Assembly: GCA_022823225.1 (NCBI GenBank)
Contig: JAJDXM010000065.1
Location: 36,978 to 100,977 of the forward strand
Direction of reading: 5' to 3'
DNA length: 64,000 nucleotides
Source: Gemmatimonadota bacterium
Lineage (GTDB): Bacteria; Gemmatimonadota; Gemmatimonadetes; Longimicrobiales; Gaopeijiaceae
Part shown: in pieces, positions 1 through 10,801 of the stretch
How the letters are laid out: each line of letters starts with the position of its first letter
Numbering within the stretch: position 1 is the first letter of the stretch
The notes under the pieces: generated by a model
The model's database searches: none
Told to the model about the DNA's origin: nothing
Seen by the model: only the letters and a program-made list of their open reading frames with translations
Translations under genes and position numbers: made by a program

Positions 1-3000
1 CGCCGTCGGCCTCGGCACGCGGATCGCGGCCGTAGGCATCCAGCCACTCCGCGAGTTCGGCCGCCCGCGACCCCGTCCTGGGGATCCGGGCGCCGTTTTC
101 CAGCGGTGTCGCGAGGAGGCTTTCGGCTCGCGGATTCGCGACGGTCACCCGCCCCTGCGTGTCCACCGCAATGACTCCCGTCGCCACCTCTTCCACGATC
201 GTCTGAGTGCGGCGGGTCGTGCGCAGCAACTCCTTGCGGGCATCGCCGAGGCGTCGCACCATCCGGTTGAACGCAGCGAAAACGGATCCGAACTCGTCGA
301 CCCGGTGACCCGGAAGGTGCAGGTCCAGGTTTCCTCGCCCCACACCCTCGGACGCGGACTGCAGGATCTGGATGGGCCTGGTCAGCGCCCGGCCGACGAA
401 CAGGGCCAGTCCCAGCGAGAGTATCGGGCCCAGCACGACGGCCGCACCGAGAAGGTCGGCCACGTCGCGACGGCGGAGCGCGGCGGCACCCGCGCGCAGC
501 GGCACCGGGGAGGCTACGATGTCGCCGTCCGGAAGGCGCCGGTGGGCCAATACGTATTGCCAGTCCCCGAGACTTGTCACCTTGGAAACCCCGGCGCGCC
601 TGCCGCTCTCGAGCGTTGCGTGGATGCCGGGGTCCAGCCAGCCCTCATACACACCCAGTTCGACCAGTTCGTCCACCGAGCCTCCCACCAGCTCACCACC
701 CCGGTATTCCAGGAGATCGGCACCCACGCGCCTGGCCAGCGACTCCATCGAGCCGCCCTCCTCCCGGTACGACTGCGCGATCTGATCCACCACGCGCTCG
801 GCCAGAGCGGTGGCAGTGCGTTCCGAGGCCCCGGTGAGAGTGCGGTATGCCAGCGTGCCGAAAACGACGTTGGACAGGATGAAAAAGCCGAACAGGGTCC
901 ACGTCACGCGCGCCCGAAACGATGTGAACAGCCCCCGCCAATCGACAGGCACGGACAGGCGAAAGCCCACGAGTGCCATGCTGAGCAGCCAGATCGTGGA
1001 GAAGACGACGAGGCTGAGCACCAGTAACAGGGTCGCCCGGGCACACATCACCGGGAGGTTCGCAATGCTGATCGTAAGTGCTGCCGTGTAGGGACCATCG
1101 GGGTAGTAGGCCACCGTCTCGCCCCCCCATCCCTCGTCGTTGCGGCTCCAGTACACGCCCTCCGCTTCCAGTTCGACACCGTCTTCCGGGAGGCGGGCCA
1201 GCGTCAGGAATTCCTGGTCGCCACCCTGCATCGCCGCGAACAGCGGTCCCATTGTCGATACCGACGTGACTGAACGGCGGGGAGAGATCGCACCGGTGAC
1301 GATTCGTCCGTCCGTAAGCGTCACGGTGACCAGTCGCTGGAGATCCGGCTCGGCCAGCGCGTGGAACTCGACCGCGCCCGCGGGCTCCGAGGCGGGCAGC
1401 AGCGCCTCGACCATGGACGGACGGGTTCCGCTCGCCAGCAGCCGGAGTTCGTTCTGCGGGACACCGGCGCGGGACCACAGCGTCACGAAGATCGGAGAAC
1501 CGTGCTCGGCGAGTCCGCTGGACACCCACGCCCGGTACATCATCTCCACGTCGCCGGCCTCCGCCACATCGAGAGAATCGATTCGGTCCGCGAATTCGGC
1601 CAGCAGCGAATCCACCGCCGGATCCGGCACGGCTCCCAGTCGGCGCAATTCCCGTTCTGCGATCTCCATGCGGGCTTCGGTCCGCATCGACCAGGTGAAG
1701 GGCAGCGCGGCGGTCACCGCCAGCCAGAATGCGCAGAACCAGCGCAGGTAGGATTCGTGGGCCGAAACGTCCATGCCCCGGACGACCAGCACGGCCGGGA
1801 GCGCCCACAGCAGGGCCAGGGCCGGGGGCACGTGGGGGCCGGTGCGGACTCCCGCCGCGACCGCAGCGCTGAGTCCGGCGGCGACCAGCAGGCCGAGCAC
1901 CATCAGCCCCGGGGCGTCGACCGTGCTTGTCCGCCCGCGGAGGGCAAGTGCGGCACCGCCGACAAGCGTCAGCACCGTGGTCACCGTCAACTGAAAGAAT
2001 ACCCAGCGCGTGTTGGTCGTCCCCAGCATGTCGAGCGGTGCACCGCCACCCATCCAGGCGAGCGCCAGGGGAAAACCGACCCCGACGAGCACCGGCAGCG
2101 CCCAGTGACCCTGCGCCAGATGCCGCCGGGGGATCACGTGAATCACCAGGGGCGTAGCCGCGATGCAGAACAGCAGAATCCGTCCCAGGGCAATCCGCGG
2201 CGGCCCCTCGAGTTCGGCATTGATCAGCGCTGCGAAGTCGGCTGGCCAGAAGGTGCTGTCGATCGGCAGAACGACCGCCGCGACCGCCAGACCCGCGACT
2301 GAGTAGCCCGCCCTGCTCCGGGACGCGCCAATCGATTGCAGCAGCCACGTGAGGACCGCCAGCAGAACCACGATTCCGGCGCCGGCGTCCCGCTGCCGGG
2401 CGCGCCAGGTGGCGGGGTCCGGTTCCTCGACGGTGATGCTGAGCAGGGCTTCGTCCAGCCAGCCGAGATCGACGACCCCCGGGGCACTTGCCCGGTCCGA
2501 GCGGGTGATGCGGATCCGTTCACCCGTGACGCGCGCGGAATGGGACGCGAAGTCGTCGATTCCCGCTGCGAGGGGCGCGGGAAGATCGGAGTGCATCAGT
2601 GAAGTGACCACGGCCGTGCCGCGGCCATCGCGTGTCTGCCGCGCAAAGTGCAGGTAGGAAAAGAGCGTCGTGCCCGCATAGGAGTATCGCGTGTCCCCGC
2701 GGCGCACATCGTCGGGAATGCGCCCGTGGTGGCTCCCTTCCCACGCGACGAGCCTACCGTCCCGGTCGAACAGCGCCGCCGCGGTCACCCCGAACCCGCT
2801 GACCACCGATCGCAGCGAGTCGCGCAGCGCCACATCGTCCAGCCCAAGGGCGGCGAGCCTGTCCACGGCATCGTCTCCCGACGTTGCCAGGGCGTCGAAC
2901 TCGTCGGTCACGCGCTGCCCGACAGTCTCACGGCGGTGCTCCCAGTATCCGGGCCAGTCGAGGGCCAGGCCCCGGTCCCGCAATTCGGCATGGAATCCGG

Positions 3001-3274
3001 TGATCACCCCGGCGGCAACCAGCACGATGGAGACTCCCCGCCTCCAGCCGCCACTGCCCCCAACCGCCGCCCAGAAGACGAAGATCGCCGCCATCCCCAG
3101 CGCCCAGGGGGCTTCGACCCTTGTCCAGAGCAACAGCAGAAAAAGACCGGCCCAGATCATCGGACCGGAGGTGCGTACCCGGCCAGGACCGGCGTCCGCA
3201 GCCGCTTCCGAATCCGTCAGGGATCCGAAATCTCGCGCCGCGGTCCGGTCGCCCTGCACGGAATCACTGGTCAT
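1..3274 (-). CDS. Large multi-pass membrane sensor histidine kinase (3' end outside window)
   Basis: The reading frame is open from an ATG at 3274 to the window edge, giving 1,091 residues of an incomplete protein. An N-terminal hydrophobic cluster (about residues 38-95) is followed by further membrane segments through the middle. Near residue 940 a membrane helix leads into a HAMP domain (ALTRPIQILQSA, then VDEFGSVFAAFNRMV). After about residue 1010 a PAS-like stretch starts (IVEEVATGVIAVDTQGRVTV). This order, membrane helices, HAMP then PAS, is that of NtrY-type histidine kinases; the kinase core would lie beyond position 1. The start lies back to back with the divergent gene at 3303. Ligand and partner regulator cannot be read from the sequence. 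Confidence 0.8.
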   Translation of the reverse strand, partial: MTSDSVQGDRTAARDFGSLTDSEAAADAGPGRVRTSGPMIWAGLFLLLLWTRVEAPWALGMAAIFVFWAAVGGSGGWRRGVSIVLVAAGVITGFHAELRDRGLALDWPGYWEHRRETVGQRVTDEFDALATSGDDAVDRLAALGLDDVALRDSLRSVVSGFGVTAAALFDRDGRLVAWEGSHHGRIPDDVRRGDTRYSYAGTTLFSYLHFARQTRDGRGTAVVTSLMHSDLPAPLAAGIDDFASHSARVTGERIRITRSDRASAPGVVDLGWLDEALLSITVEEPDPATWRARQRDAGAGIVVLLAVLTWLLQSIGASRSRAGYSVAGLAVAAVVLPIDSTFWPADFAALINAELEGPPRIALGRILLFCIAATPLVIHVIPRRHLAQGHWALPVLVGVGFPLALAWMGGGAPLDMLGTTNTRWVFFQLTVTTVLTLVGGAALALRGRTSTVDAPGLMVLGLLVAAGLSAAVAAGVRTGPHVPPALALLWALPAVLVVRGMDVSAHESYLRWFCAFWLAVTAALPFTWSMRTEARMEIAERELRRLGAVPDPAVDSLLAEFADRIDSLDVAEAGDVEMMYRAWVSSGLAEHGSPIFVTLWSRAGVPQNELRLLASGTRPSMVEALLPASEPAGAVEFHALAEPDLQRLVTVTLTDGRIVTGAISPRRSVTSVSTMGPLFAAMQGGDQEFLTLARLPEDGVELEAEGVYWSRNDEGWGGETVAYYPDGPYTAALTISIANLPVMCARATLLLVLSLVVFSTIWLLSMALVGFRLSVPVDWRGLFTSFRARVTWTLFGFFILSNVVFGTLAYRTLTGASERTATALAERVVDQIAQSYREEGGSMESLARRVGADLLEYRGGELVGGSVDELVELGVYEGWLDPGIHATLESGRRAGVSKVTSLGDWQYVLAHRRLPDGDIVASPVPLRAGAAALRRRDVADLLGAAVVLGPILSLGLALFVGRALTRPIQILQSASEGVGRGNLDLHLPGHRVDEFGSVFAAFNRMVRRLGDARKELLRTTRRTQTIVEEVATGVIAVDTQGRVTVANPRAESLLATPLENGARIPRTGSRAAELAEWLDAYGRDPRAEADG

Positions 3275-3302
3275 GATGTATGTTACAGTAATGGGATCAC
3301 AC

Positions 3303-4019
3303 ATGTCTTGGTTGTCGGTCCGCCGCGGGTCGAGGCGACTCATGGGACCCCTCGCGGCAGCCTGTGCGTTGTTGGCCGCGGGGACGGCCGTGCCCGCGGC
3401 GGGTCAGCTGGTCGACAGGGGCACGTTTCGGATTCTGGTTGAGGGAAGGGAGGTTGGGACGGAGGAATTCACCATTCGGCGGCGGGGCGCGGGGGATGCC
3501 CAGACCACCATCGCGCGCGGCCGGATCTCCATGCGGGACGGCCGTGTACTCGAAACGTCCCTCCTGATGGTCGGATCGGAACCGGTTCTGGTCGAGTATG
3601 CGGCCAACCGGACCGGGGCCGACCCGGCGACGGTGGAGCTTGCGAGAACGGGGGACCACTTCCGCGCGCGGACCGTGGACCAATGGGGCGAAAGGATGCG
3701 GTCCTACCGGGCCCGTTCGGCCACTTTCGTGCTGGACGAAGGAGTCGCACACCACTACTTCGTGCTCGGAGGGTTCATCGCCGACGATTCGCTCCCGCGA
3801 ACCCTTCACGCCTACAGCAGAGGCGCCGAGGATCTGGAACCGATCGAGGTGCTGGGAGCCGCGCAGGAGAACATCGAGCTCGGAGGCGAGCAGGTGGATG
3901 TCACGCGTGTCGGCTTCAGCTCGGGCGTCGGGACCGGGGCCGCCTGGTTCGACGGAAGCAGACGACTTGTGCGGGTCGCGCTTCCGGGTGGCGCCGTCGT
4001 CGCCGAAATCGTGCGCTGA
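3303..4019 (+). CDS. Secreted protein of unknown function
   Basis: This 238-residue protein has an N-terminal signal peptide: a basic n-region (VRRGSRR), a hydrophobic core (PLAAACALLAAG) and a likely cleavage site after PAAG. The mature part begins GTFRILVEGREVGTEEF and is rich in short alternating strands, a pattern seen in periplasmic beta-sheet families such as LolA-like or DUF3108-like proteins, but I cannot assign a family. Starts at 3273, 3276 and 3291 are also in frame. An ATG at 3342 has the better ribosome site (GAGG six bases upstream) but would remove the basic n-region. It is divergent from the sensor kinase with under 30 bp between, so the two may share a control region. Confidence 0.7.
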   Translation: MSWLSVRRGSRRLMGPLAAACALLAAGTAVPAAGQLVDRGTFRILVEGREVGTEEFTIRRRGAGDAQTTIARGRISMRDGRVLETSLLMVGSEPVLVEYAANRTGADPATVELARTGDHFRARTVDQWGERMRSYRARSATFVLDEGVAHHYFVLGGFIADDSLPRTLHAYSRGAEDLEPIEVLGAAQENIELGGEQVDVTRVGFSSGVGTGAAWFDGSRRLVRVALPGGAVVAEIVR

Positions 4020-4186
4020 CGACCGTAATCGAAGAGAACGGCACCCTGCACCGTAGGAGAAACCGGCCCGCGCTCGACCGCGTAGGGTAGTCCGGCTCTC
4101 AACGCGGCAGGCGGCGTGAGGGGTCGTTATTGGAGGAGGACGAGAACCCGGTGTGAAGCCGGATCAAGCGGGAGTCTTTGATCAAC

Positions 4187-5707
4187 ATGAAAACCATTGG
4201 AGTCCACACCACGAGGCGGGCCACGGCCGTCCTGTGTCTGCTCGCAGCGCTGCCGGCGCTCGCGTCGGCGCAGGTGCGGGTGCCCCAGTCCCTTTCGCTC
4301 GACGAGGCGCTGGAGATCGCGCTCGACAACAACCCCGCCATGCAGGCGACGCGGAACGACGTGAACGTCGCGAACTGGAATCTGACCGCCGCCTACGGGT
4401 CGTGGATGCCAACGGCGTCGCTGAACTCGGGCGTCAGCTGGCAGGGAGTGGGCGAACAGCGTTTCGGGAGCATCACCGCCGAGCAACTGGGCTTCCTGGA
4501 CCAGCCCTCGTTCCTGTCGAGTTCCTACAGCGCCACCGCGAGCTTTTCGATCAACGGCCGCATGCTCATGGCGCCGGGGCAGGCATCGCGCAACCGCGAC
4601 GCCACGCGGGCGCAGGTCCGTACGCAGGAGGCGACGCTGCGCCTCAACGTGACCCGCGCCTATCTGGACGTTCTGCGCCAGACCGAGGGCCTGCGTCTCG
4701 CCGAACAGCAGCTCGACCGGGCGCAGTTCAACCTGCGCCTGGCCCAGGGTCGCCGGGAGGTGCTGGGATCCGGGACGTCGATCGACGTACAGCAGGCCGA
4801 GGTCAACGTCGGCCGCGCCGAAGTCACGCTGCTTCAGTCGCAGACTGGACTCCGCACCTCGCGCATTCGCCTGCTCCAGCAGATGGGTGCCGACCTTTCG
4901 GCCGAACCCGACCTGGCGACGACCTTTGCGGTAACCGAACCGACGTGGACCGCCGATGGCCTCTACAGCATGGCGATGGACCGCAATCCGGGCCTGCAAG
5001 CGCTCAGGGCCCAGGAGAGGTCCGCGAACTACGGCGTGAACATGGCGCGCTCGTCGTACTTTCCCAGCGTGAGCATGTCCGCGGGCGTCAGCGGGTTCAC
5101 CCGCCAGGCGAGCAGCACCGCGGCACAGGAGGCGCAGGCCATCGCAGCGGGCGTGGGCCGGGTCCAGCAGTGTCTGGCAACGAACGAGCTGCTCTCGGCG
5201 CTCCCCTCGCCACCGCCCCCGCAGAATTGCTCGCTTCTGGCAACACCGCAATCGGCACTCATCGCGATCAGGGAACAGAACCGGGCATTCCCCTTTGACT
5301 TCACCAACTCGCCCCCCTCCGCCGGCCTGTCGGTCTCGATCCCGATCTTCCAGGGCCTGAGCCGGCAACGCGAGGTGGAGAGCGCGCGCGCCCAGCTCCT
5401 CGACACGAGGTACCGGGTCAGCGAGCAGCGGCTCGCGCTGCGCGCCGACATCGAAGCGCAGACCGCAACGGTGCGCACCGCATACGAAACCGCGCTCATC
5501 GAGGAGCGCAACCAGGCGCTGGTTGACGAACAGCTGCGGCTGGCACAGGAGCGCTACCGCAACGGCCTCTCCAACTTCATCGACCTGGTCGAGGCCGAGA
5601 CGCTCAAGGCGCAGGCGGACCGCGAGAGAATCGTCGCGATTTTCACCTATCATGATGCGATTGCCGACCTTGAAGCGGTGGTCGGCACCCCATTGAGGAA
5701 CCCATAG
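4187..5707 (+). CDS. TolC-family outer membrane efflux protein
   Basis: This 506-residue protein has a signal peptide (basic TTRR, hydrophobic core, cleavage after ALASA). Two outer membrane efflux protein repeats follow, opening with SLDEALEIALDNNPAMQATR and later SVSIPIFQGLSRQREVESAR, and the C-terminal part has long coiled helices. This is the trimeric outer membrane duct of a tripartite exporter. The next gene is its periplasmic adaptor, four bases away, and two permeases follow. A TTG at 4178 is an alternative start, with GGAG three bases upstream of it; the ATG at 4187 gives the usual signal peptide. Substrate unknown. Confidence 0.9.
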   Translation: MKTIGVHTTRRATAVLCLLAALPALASAQVRVPQSLSLDEALEIALDNNPAMQATRNDVNVANWNLTAAYGSWMPTASLNSGVSWQGVGEQRFGSITAEQLGFLDQPSFLSSSYSATASFSINGRMLMAPGQASRNRDATRAQVRTQEATLRLNVTRAYLDVLRQTEGLRLAEQQLDRAQFNLRLAQGRREVLGSGTSIDVQQAEVNVGRAEVTLLQSQTGLRTSRIRLLQQMGADLSAEPDLATTFAVTEPTWTADGLYSMAMDRNPGLQALRAQERSANYGVNMARSSYFPSVSMSAGVSGFTRQASSTAAQEAQAIAAGVGRVQQCLATNELLSALPSPPPPQNCSLLATPQSALIAIREQNRAFPFDFTNSPPSAGLSVSIPIFQGLSRQREVESARAQLLDTRYRVSEQRLALRADIEAQTATVRTAYETALIEERNQALVDEQLRLAQERYRNGLSNFIDLVEAETLKAQADRERIVAIFTYHDAIADLEAVVGTPLRNP

Positions 5708-5711
5708 CAAG

Positions 5712-6989
5712 ATGCGAACAGGAATAAAGGTTCTACTCGGATTCGTGGCGCTCGGGGTCGTGGCGGCTGCCGCGATCCTCGCCATGACCTTCGAGCGGCA
5801 GGGCGGAACGCCGGTCAGGATCGAAACGGTGAGCCAGCGCGATCTGGTCGCCACGGTCACCGCCAGCGGCAACGTCCGCGCCACGCGGAAGGTGGACATC
5901 AGCTCCGACATCTCGGCCAAGGTCGCGGAACTCCTCGTCGACGAGGGCGAGGACGTCGAAGAGGGACAGGTGTTGCTTCGGCTGGACCCGACCCGCTACC
6001 GGGCCGCGCTGAACCGCAGCGAGGCCAACCTGAACCAGGTGCGGGCCCAGGTCGCGCAGGCGGAGGCCAACCTGCTGCGGGCCAGCCGCCACGCCGAGCG
6101 CATGAGGTCCATCTGGGCCAGCGACTCGCTGCTGGTGAGCCGGCAGGAGGTGGAGAACGCGGAGACGGATCTGGAGATACAGGAGTCCATGCTCGAGGCC
6201 TCGACATTCGGGGTCAGCCAGGCGCAGGCCGCGGTGGAGGAGGCGCGCGACCAGCTCTCCAAGACGGTGATCGTCGCCCCGATGTCGGGGAGGGTGACGA
6301 GGCTGAACGTGGAAGAGGGCGAGACCGTGATCGTCGGCACGATGAACAACCCGGGAAGCCTGGTTCTCACGGTTTCCGACCTGTCGGTCATGGAGGTCGT
6401 GCTGGAGGTGGACGAGACGGATGTGCCCGAAATCGCGCTGGGCGACGAGGCGACGGTGGAGCTCGACGCCTTCCCTGAACTGGAGTTCCCCGGTTTGGTC
6501 ACCGAGATCGGGAACAGCGCCATTCGGCCCCCGTCCCAGAGCGCCGGTTCGGGCCAGACCCCCACGATCGACTTCGAGGTGGTGGTCACGTTGATCAATC
6601 CACCGGCCGAGCTGCGCCCCGACCTCTCGGCCACCGCGGAGGTCATTACCGACACTCGCGACAATCAGCTCAGCATTCCGATCATTTCGCTCACGCTGCG
6701 CGAGGAGGAGGAAGACGGCAACGGTACGAGTTCGTCCGGCAACGGCCGCGCCGGCGACAGGCCCGATCCCATCGAGGGCGTCTTCGTCATCCGGGAAGGG
6801 CGCGTGACCTTCACCCCCGTTCAGGTCGGAATTGCGGGCCAGGAGTACTTCGAGGTGGTTTCGGGGGTCTCCCTGGGTGACTCGATCGTAAGCGGACCCT
6901 ACCAGGTCATCCGCGAACTCGAGGACGGGGAAGCGGTCCGGCACGACGAGGATCTGGAGTCGGACGACGATCAGAACGGGTCGGACTAG
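5712..6989 (+). CDS. HlyD/MacA-type periplasmic adaptor subunit
   Basis: This 425-residue membrane-fusion protein has one N-terminal membrane anchor (about residues 6-25). A split lipoyl-like hairpin follows, with the first half near ISAKVAELLVDEGEDVEEG and the second near VIVAPMSGRVTRLNVEEGE, flanking a long alpha-helical coiled-coil segment. A beta-barrel part contains VDETDVPEIALGDEATVELD. Such proteins bridge an inner-membrane transporter and TolC. It lies four bases after the TolC gene and is followed by two FtsX-type permeases, so a MacA-like role is inferred. A Gly/Ser-rich acidic insertion (GNGTSSSGNGRAGDR) lies near residue 345, and the tail is acidic. Confidence 0.9.
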   Translation: MRTGIKVLLGFVALGVVAAAAILAMTFERQGGTPVRIETVSQRDLVATVTASGNVRATRKVDISSDISAKVAELLVDEGEDVEEGQVLLRLDPTRYRAALNRSEANLNQVRAQVAQAEANLLRASRHAERMRSIWASDSLLVSRQEVENAETDLEIQESMLEASTFGVSQAQAAVEEARDQLSKTVIVAPMSGRVTRLNVEEGETVIVGTMNNPGSLVLTVSDLSVMEVVLEVDETDVPEIALGDEATVELDAFPELEFPGLVTEIGNSAIRPPSQSAGSGQTPTIDFEVVVTLINPPAELRPDLSATAEVITDTRDNQLSIPIISLTLREEEEDGNGTSSSGNGRAGDRPDPIEGVFVIREGRVTFTPVQVGIAGQEYFEVVSGVSLGDSIVSGPYQVIRELEDGEAVRHDEDLESDDDQNGSD

Positions 6990-7111
6990 CCGCACGTGGA
7001 CGGACTTCGCCGGGCATTCGAGCTGCCGATGTGCGCACGGGTCGCCAGCGGTTCGTTGACAATCCACCCCTCGCGACGAGGGTTGCAGCGCTCCGGAGGG
7101 TGGCCCTCCCG

Positions 7112-8353
<1,242 letters not shown>

Positions 8354-9667
8354 ATGGACGGTCACGGAGGTGGTTCGCAACGGCGAGGGCGGTCCCGCAC
8401 GGACTCGTGGTCGCACGTCCTGGGAGAGGGCGCGCGGGTGGCCAGGGCGGCGCTCCTCGCCAACTGGCGCCGCACGGTGCTCACGGTGCTCGGCGTCGGC
8501 ATCGGCGCGGGCGTGGTGGTCACGGTGGCGGCGGTCATCGAGGGAATCCGGAGCGAGGTCCTCGGCGCGGTCGAGTCGGCGGGCCCGAACAATTTCACGC
8601 TGATGCCCTTCGACTTCAGCGATGTGCGCGTCGCAATCGGCGGCTCCGGACGACCGCCCTGGTGGGACCGCCCGCCGATCACCGACCGGGAGATCCGGCG
8701 GGTGCGGGCCCTGCCGGGTGTGGCCGAGGCCGTCGCGGGCTTCCAATTCGGCGCGTCGCTCCGCTACCGATCCAACTGGGTGAGCGCGAACTGGCAGGGT
8801 TCGTCCTCGGGCTGGGCGGCGTTCACCCCCGGAGACTTCACGTCCGGCAGGGACTTCACGCCCGCCGAGGTGGACCAGGCCAGGGCGGTCGTGGTGCTGT
8901 CCGCGTCGCTGGCCGAAGCGATCTTCGGCGAGCTGGATCCGGTGGGGAAGCGGCTCCGGGTCAACGCCGGCCGCCGCGCGGCCAACGAACTTTTCACCGT
9001 CATCGGCGTCTACGAACCCGAGGCCACCCTCTTCGGCGAGGCCGGTTCCAACTACGCCGTCACCCCGCTCACGGCGGCCGACAAACGTCTCAAGGCCCGG
9101 ACCCGCTTCACGTTCGTCAACGTGCAGGTGTCGCCCCGCGAGGGCACGACGCCACAGGAGACACAGGAGCAGATCATCTCGGCGCTGCGCTCAATGCGCG
9201 AGCTCGGCCCCGGCGAGGAGAACAACTTCCGTTTCGTGACCAGCGACCAGATCGGCGATCTGTTCAACCAGCTCACCGGGGCATTCTTCGCAGTCATGAT
9301 GGGACTGTCCTCCGTGGGGATGATGGTCGGGGGAATCGGCGTCATCGGGATCATGCTGATCTCGGTGACCGAACGCACCCGCGAGATCGGAATCCGCAAG
9401 GCGGTCGGGGCCACCCGTCGCGAGATCCTGTGGCAGTTCCTGATCGAGGCGTCGCTGCTCACCGCGACGGGTGCGGCGGCGGGGCTGCTCATCGGCTGGG
9501 GGATCTCGGAGCTGTTGGCCTACTACACGCCGCTGCCGGCGCGGATTCCGCTGTGGTCGGTCTTTGCCGCGATCACGCTCGCCGCGCTGACGGGCATCCT
9601 GTTCGGGATGGTCCCGGCATTGCGCGCCGCGAAGCTGGACCCGGTGGACGCGCTGAGGTACGAGTGA
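8354..9667 (+). CDS. MacB-like ABC transporter permease (FtsX domain), second copy
   Basis: This 437-residue paralogue of the preceding gene has an N-terminal helix (VLTVLGVGIGAGVVVTVAAV), a periplasmic domain with the VGKRLRVN motif of MacB-type permeases, and a C-terminal FtsX domain with ERTREIGIRKAVGATRREIL and LDPVDALRYE. Its ATG touches the stop codon of the first permease, so translation is probably coupled. It has a polar extension of about 20 residues (GGGSQRRGRSRTDSW) before the first helix. Neither permease carries an ATPase, and none of the adjacent genes encodes one, so the energising subunit must be elsewhere. Confidence 0.85.
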   Translation: MDGHGGGSQRRGRSRTDSWSHVLGEGARVARAALLANWRRTVLTVLGVGIGAGVVVTVAAVIEGIRSEVLGAVESAGPNNFTLMPFDFSDVRVAIGGSGRPPWWDRPPITDREIRRVRALPGVAEAVAGFQFGASLRYRSNWVSANWQGSSSGWAAFTPGDFTSGRDFTPAEVDQARAVVVLSASLAEAIFGELDPVGKRLRVNAGRRAANELFTVIGVYEPEATLFGEAGSNYAVTPLTAADKRLKARTRFTFVNVQVSPREGTTPQETQEQIISALRSMRELGPGEENNFRFVTSDQIGDLFNQLTGAFFAVMMGLSSVGMMVGGIGVIGIMLISVTERTREIGIRKAVGATRREILWQFLIEASLLTATGAAAGLLIGWGISELLAYYTPLPARIPLWSVFAAITLAALTGILFGMVPALRAAKLDPVDALRYE

Positions 9668-9715
9668 CGGGGCGGAGTGGCTCGCACGGCCGGGCCAACC
9701 GGTGACGAGGCGCCG

Positions 9716-10441
9716 ATGACCGCGCCGCTTGACGTCCTGGCCGTGATGGCCCACCCAGACGACGCGGAGATCTTCTGCGGCGGCGGGCTGATCAAGTCGG
9801 CCGAAGCGGGCGAGCGCACCGGCGTGGTCGACCTGACGGCGGGCGAGGCGGGGTCGCGGGGGACCCGTGAAAGCCGGGCGCGCGAGGCGGCGGCCGCGGC
9901 GGAGGTGATGGGGCTCGCCGCGCGGCGGTGCGCGGGGCTCCCGGACACGGCGGTGGCGAACGACCGGAAGTCGCAGGTGGTGGTGGCCGGTCTGATCCGC
10001 GAACTGAAGCCGCGCGTGGTGGTGACGCACTGGACGGAGGGGCGGCACCCGGATCACCGCAGGGCGGCGCGGCTGGCGCGCGATGCGTCGTTTCTGGCGG
10101 GGCTGCGCAACTTCCCCGCGGGCGGCGCCCGACACCGTCCCGAGAAGGTGGTCTACGCGCTGGCCTTCCGCGAGGACGCCGTGAAGCCGACGTTCGTGAT
10201 CGACATCAGCGCCCAGATGGACGCCAAGATCGAGGCGCTGGCCGCGTACGGCACGCAGTTCGAGGGGAAGAGCGGGATCGGCGAGGTGTTCCCGGGGGGG
10301 GACCGGCCGGTCCTGGACCAGATCCGCGCCGTGCACGCGACGTACGGCTCGATGATCCGGTGTAGGTACGGGGAACCCTACTGGACCGAAGAGGTGGTGA
10401 TGGCGGGGACGCTGGGGGGGCTGGGGGTGTCGAGTTTCTAG
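9716..10441 (+). CDS. bshB1: BshB1-type bacillithiol biosynthesis deacetylase
   Basis: This 241-residue LmbE/PIG-L-fold zinc deacetylase carries the zinc and catalytic motif AHPDDAE at residues 11-17 and HPDH near residue 105. It also shows the BshB1-type features VDLTAGEAGSRGT, LPDTAV and FVIDISAQMDAKIEAL. BshB1 removes the acetyl group of GlcNAc-malate in bacillithiol synthesis. The start has GAGG five bases upstream. It follows the efflux genes on the same strand by 48 bases, so it may be co-transcribed. The other bacillithiol genes (bshA, bshC) are not in the window, so the pathway itself is inferred. Confidence 0.85.
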   Translation: MTAPLDVLAVMAHPDDAEIFCGGGLIKSAEAGERTGVVDLTAGEAGSRGTRESRAREAAAAAEVMGLAARRCAGLPDTAVANDRKSQVVVAGLIRELKPRVVVTHWTEGRHPDHRRAARLARDASFLAGLRNFPAGGARHRPEKVVYALAFREDAVKPTFVIDISAQMDAKIEALAAYGTQFEGKSGIGEVFPGGDRPVLDQIRAVHATYGSMIRCRYGEPYWTEEVVMAGTLGGLGVSSF

Positions 10442-10755
10442 TCTGCGATGGCGGGCCGGGTTGCCAGGCCGGGCAGTCGCGGTTGAGTCCCACACCTGGA
10501 TTGTGCCTCCCGGGAGGACTTCCTGTCCCCGGTGGGAGCCAGCATGACCACTCTGCCATCCGCAAGGGGAGCGGCGCTCGTCACCTCCCACATCAGATGG
10601 AGGGAATCCCTCATCGCACCGGACAAGCCGTCGTGCCCGCCAATGACAAACTCGGGTTCGGCATTCACGCCTCCCCCCACGGGGCCGTCACATGCAGCAG
10701 CGGCCAACACCGTTCCGAGAAGGCAGAGATGCCTGATCCATCTGGATCCGGTCAC
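10438..10755 (-). pseudogene. Truncated lipoprotein, probable remnant
   Basis: This short frame of 105 residues begins with a convincing lipoprotein signal (WIRHLCLLGTVLAAAAC, cysteine at about residue 22). It continues with a segment (EPEFVIGGHDGLSG, then APLADGRVVMLAPTGD) that resembles the first blade of six-bladed beta-propeller lipoproteins. After about 80 residues the sequence turns into low-quality basic residues and stops, its stop codon overlapping that of the convergent deacetylase gene. The expected remaining 250 or more residues are absent. I read it as a 3'-truncated gene; a genuine small lipoprotein is possible. Confidence 0.4.
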
Positions 10756-10801
10756 TGACTTGCCTCCCGGGCGCCAGCAGTGAGTCGCTCCACACTACCC
10801 C

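Noticed and set aside
693..2348. A 551-residue minus-strand frame inside the sensor kinase
   Set aside because: It is Arg/Gly-rich with no domain signal. The neighbouring minus-strand frame carries membrane helices, HAMP and PAS features and runs without a stop from 3274 to the edge.
4020..4186. Possible cobalamin-type riboswitch before the TolC gene (GGTGTGAAGCCGG stretch)
   Set aside because: The conserved B12-box elements and their order are missing. Nothing else recognisable lies in this gap.
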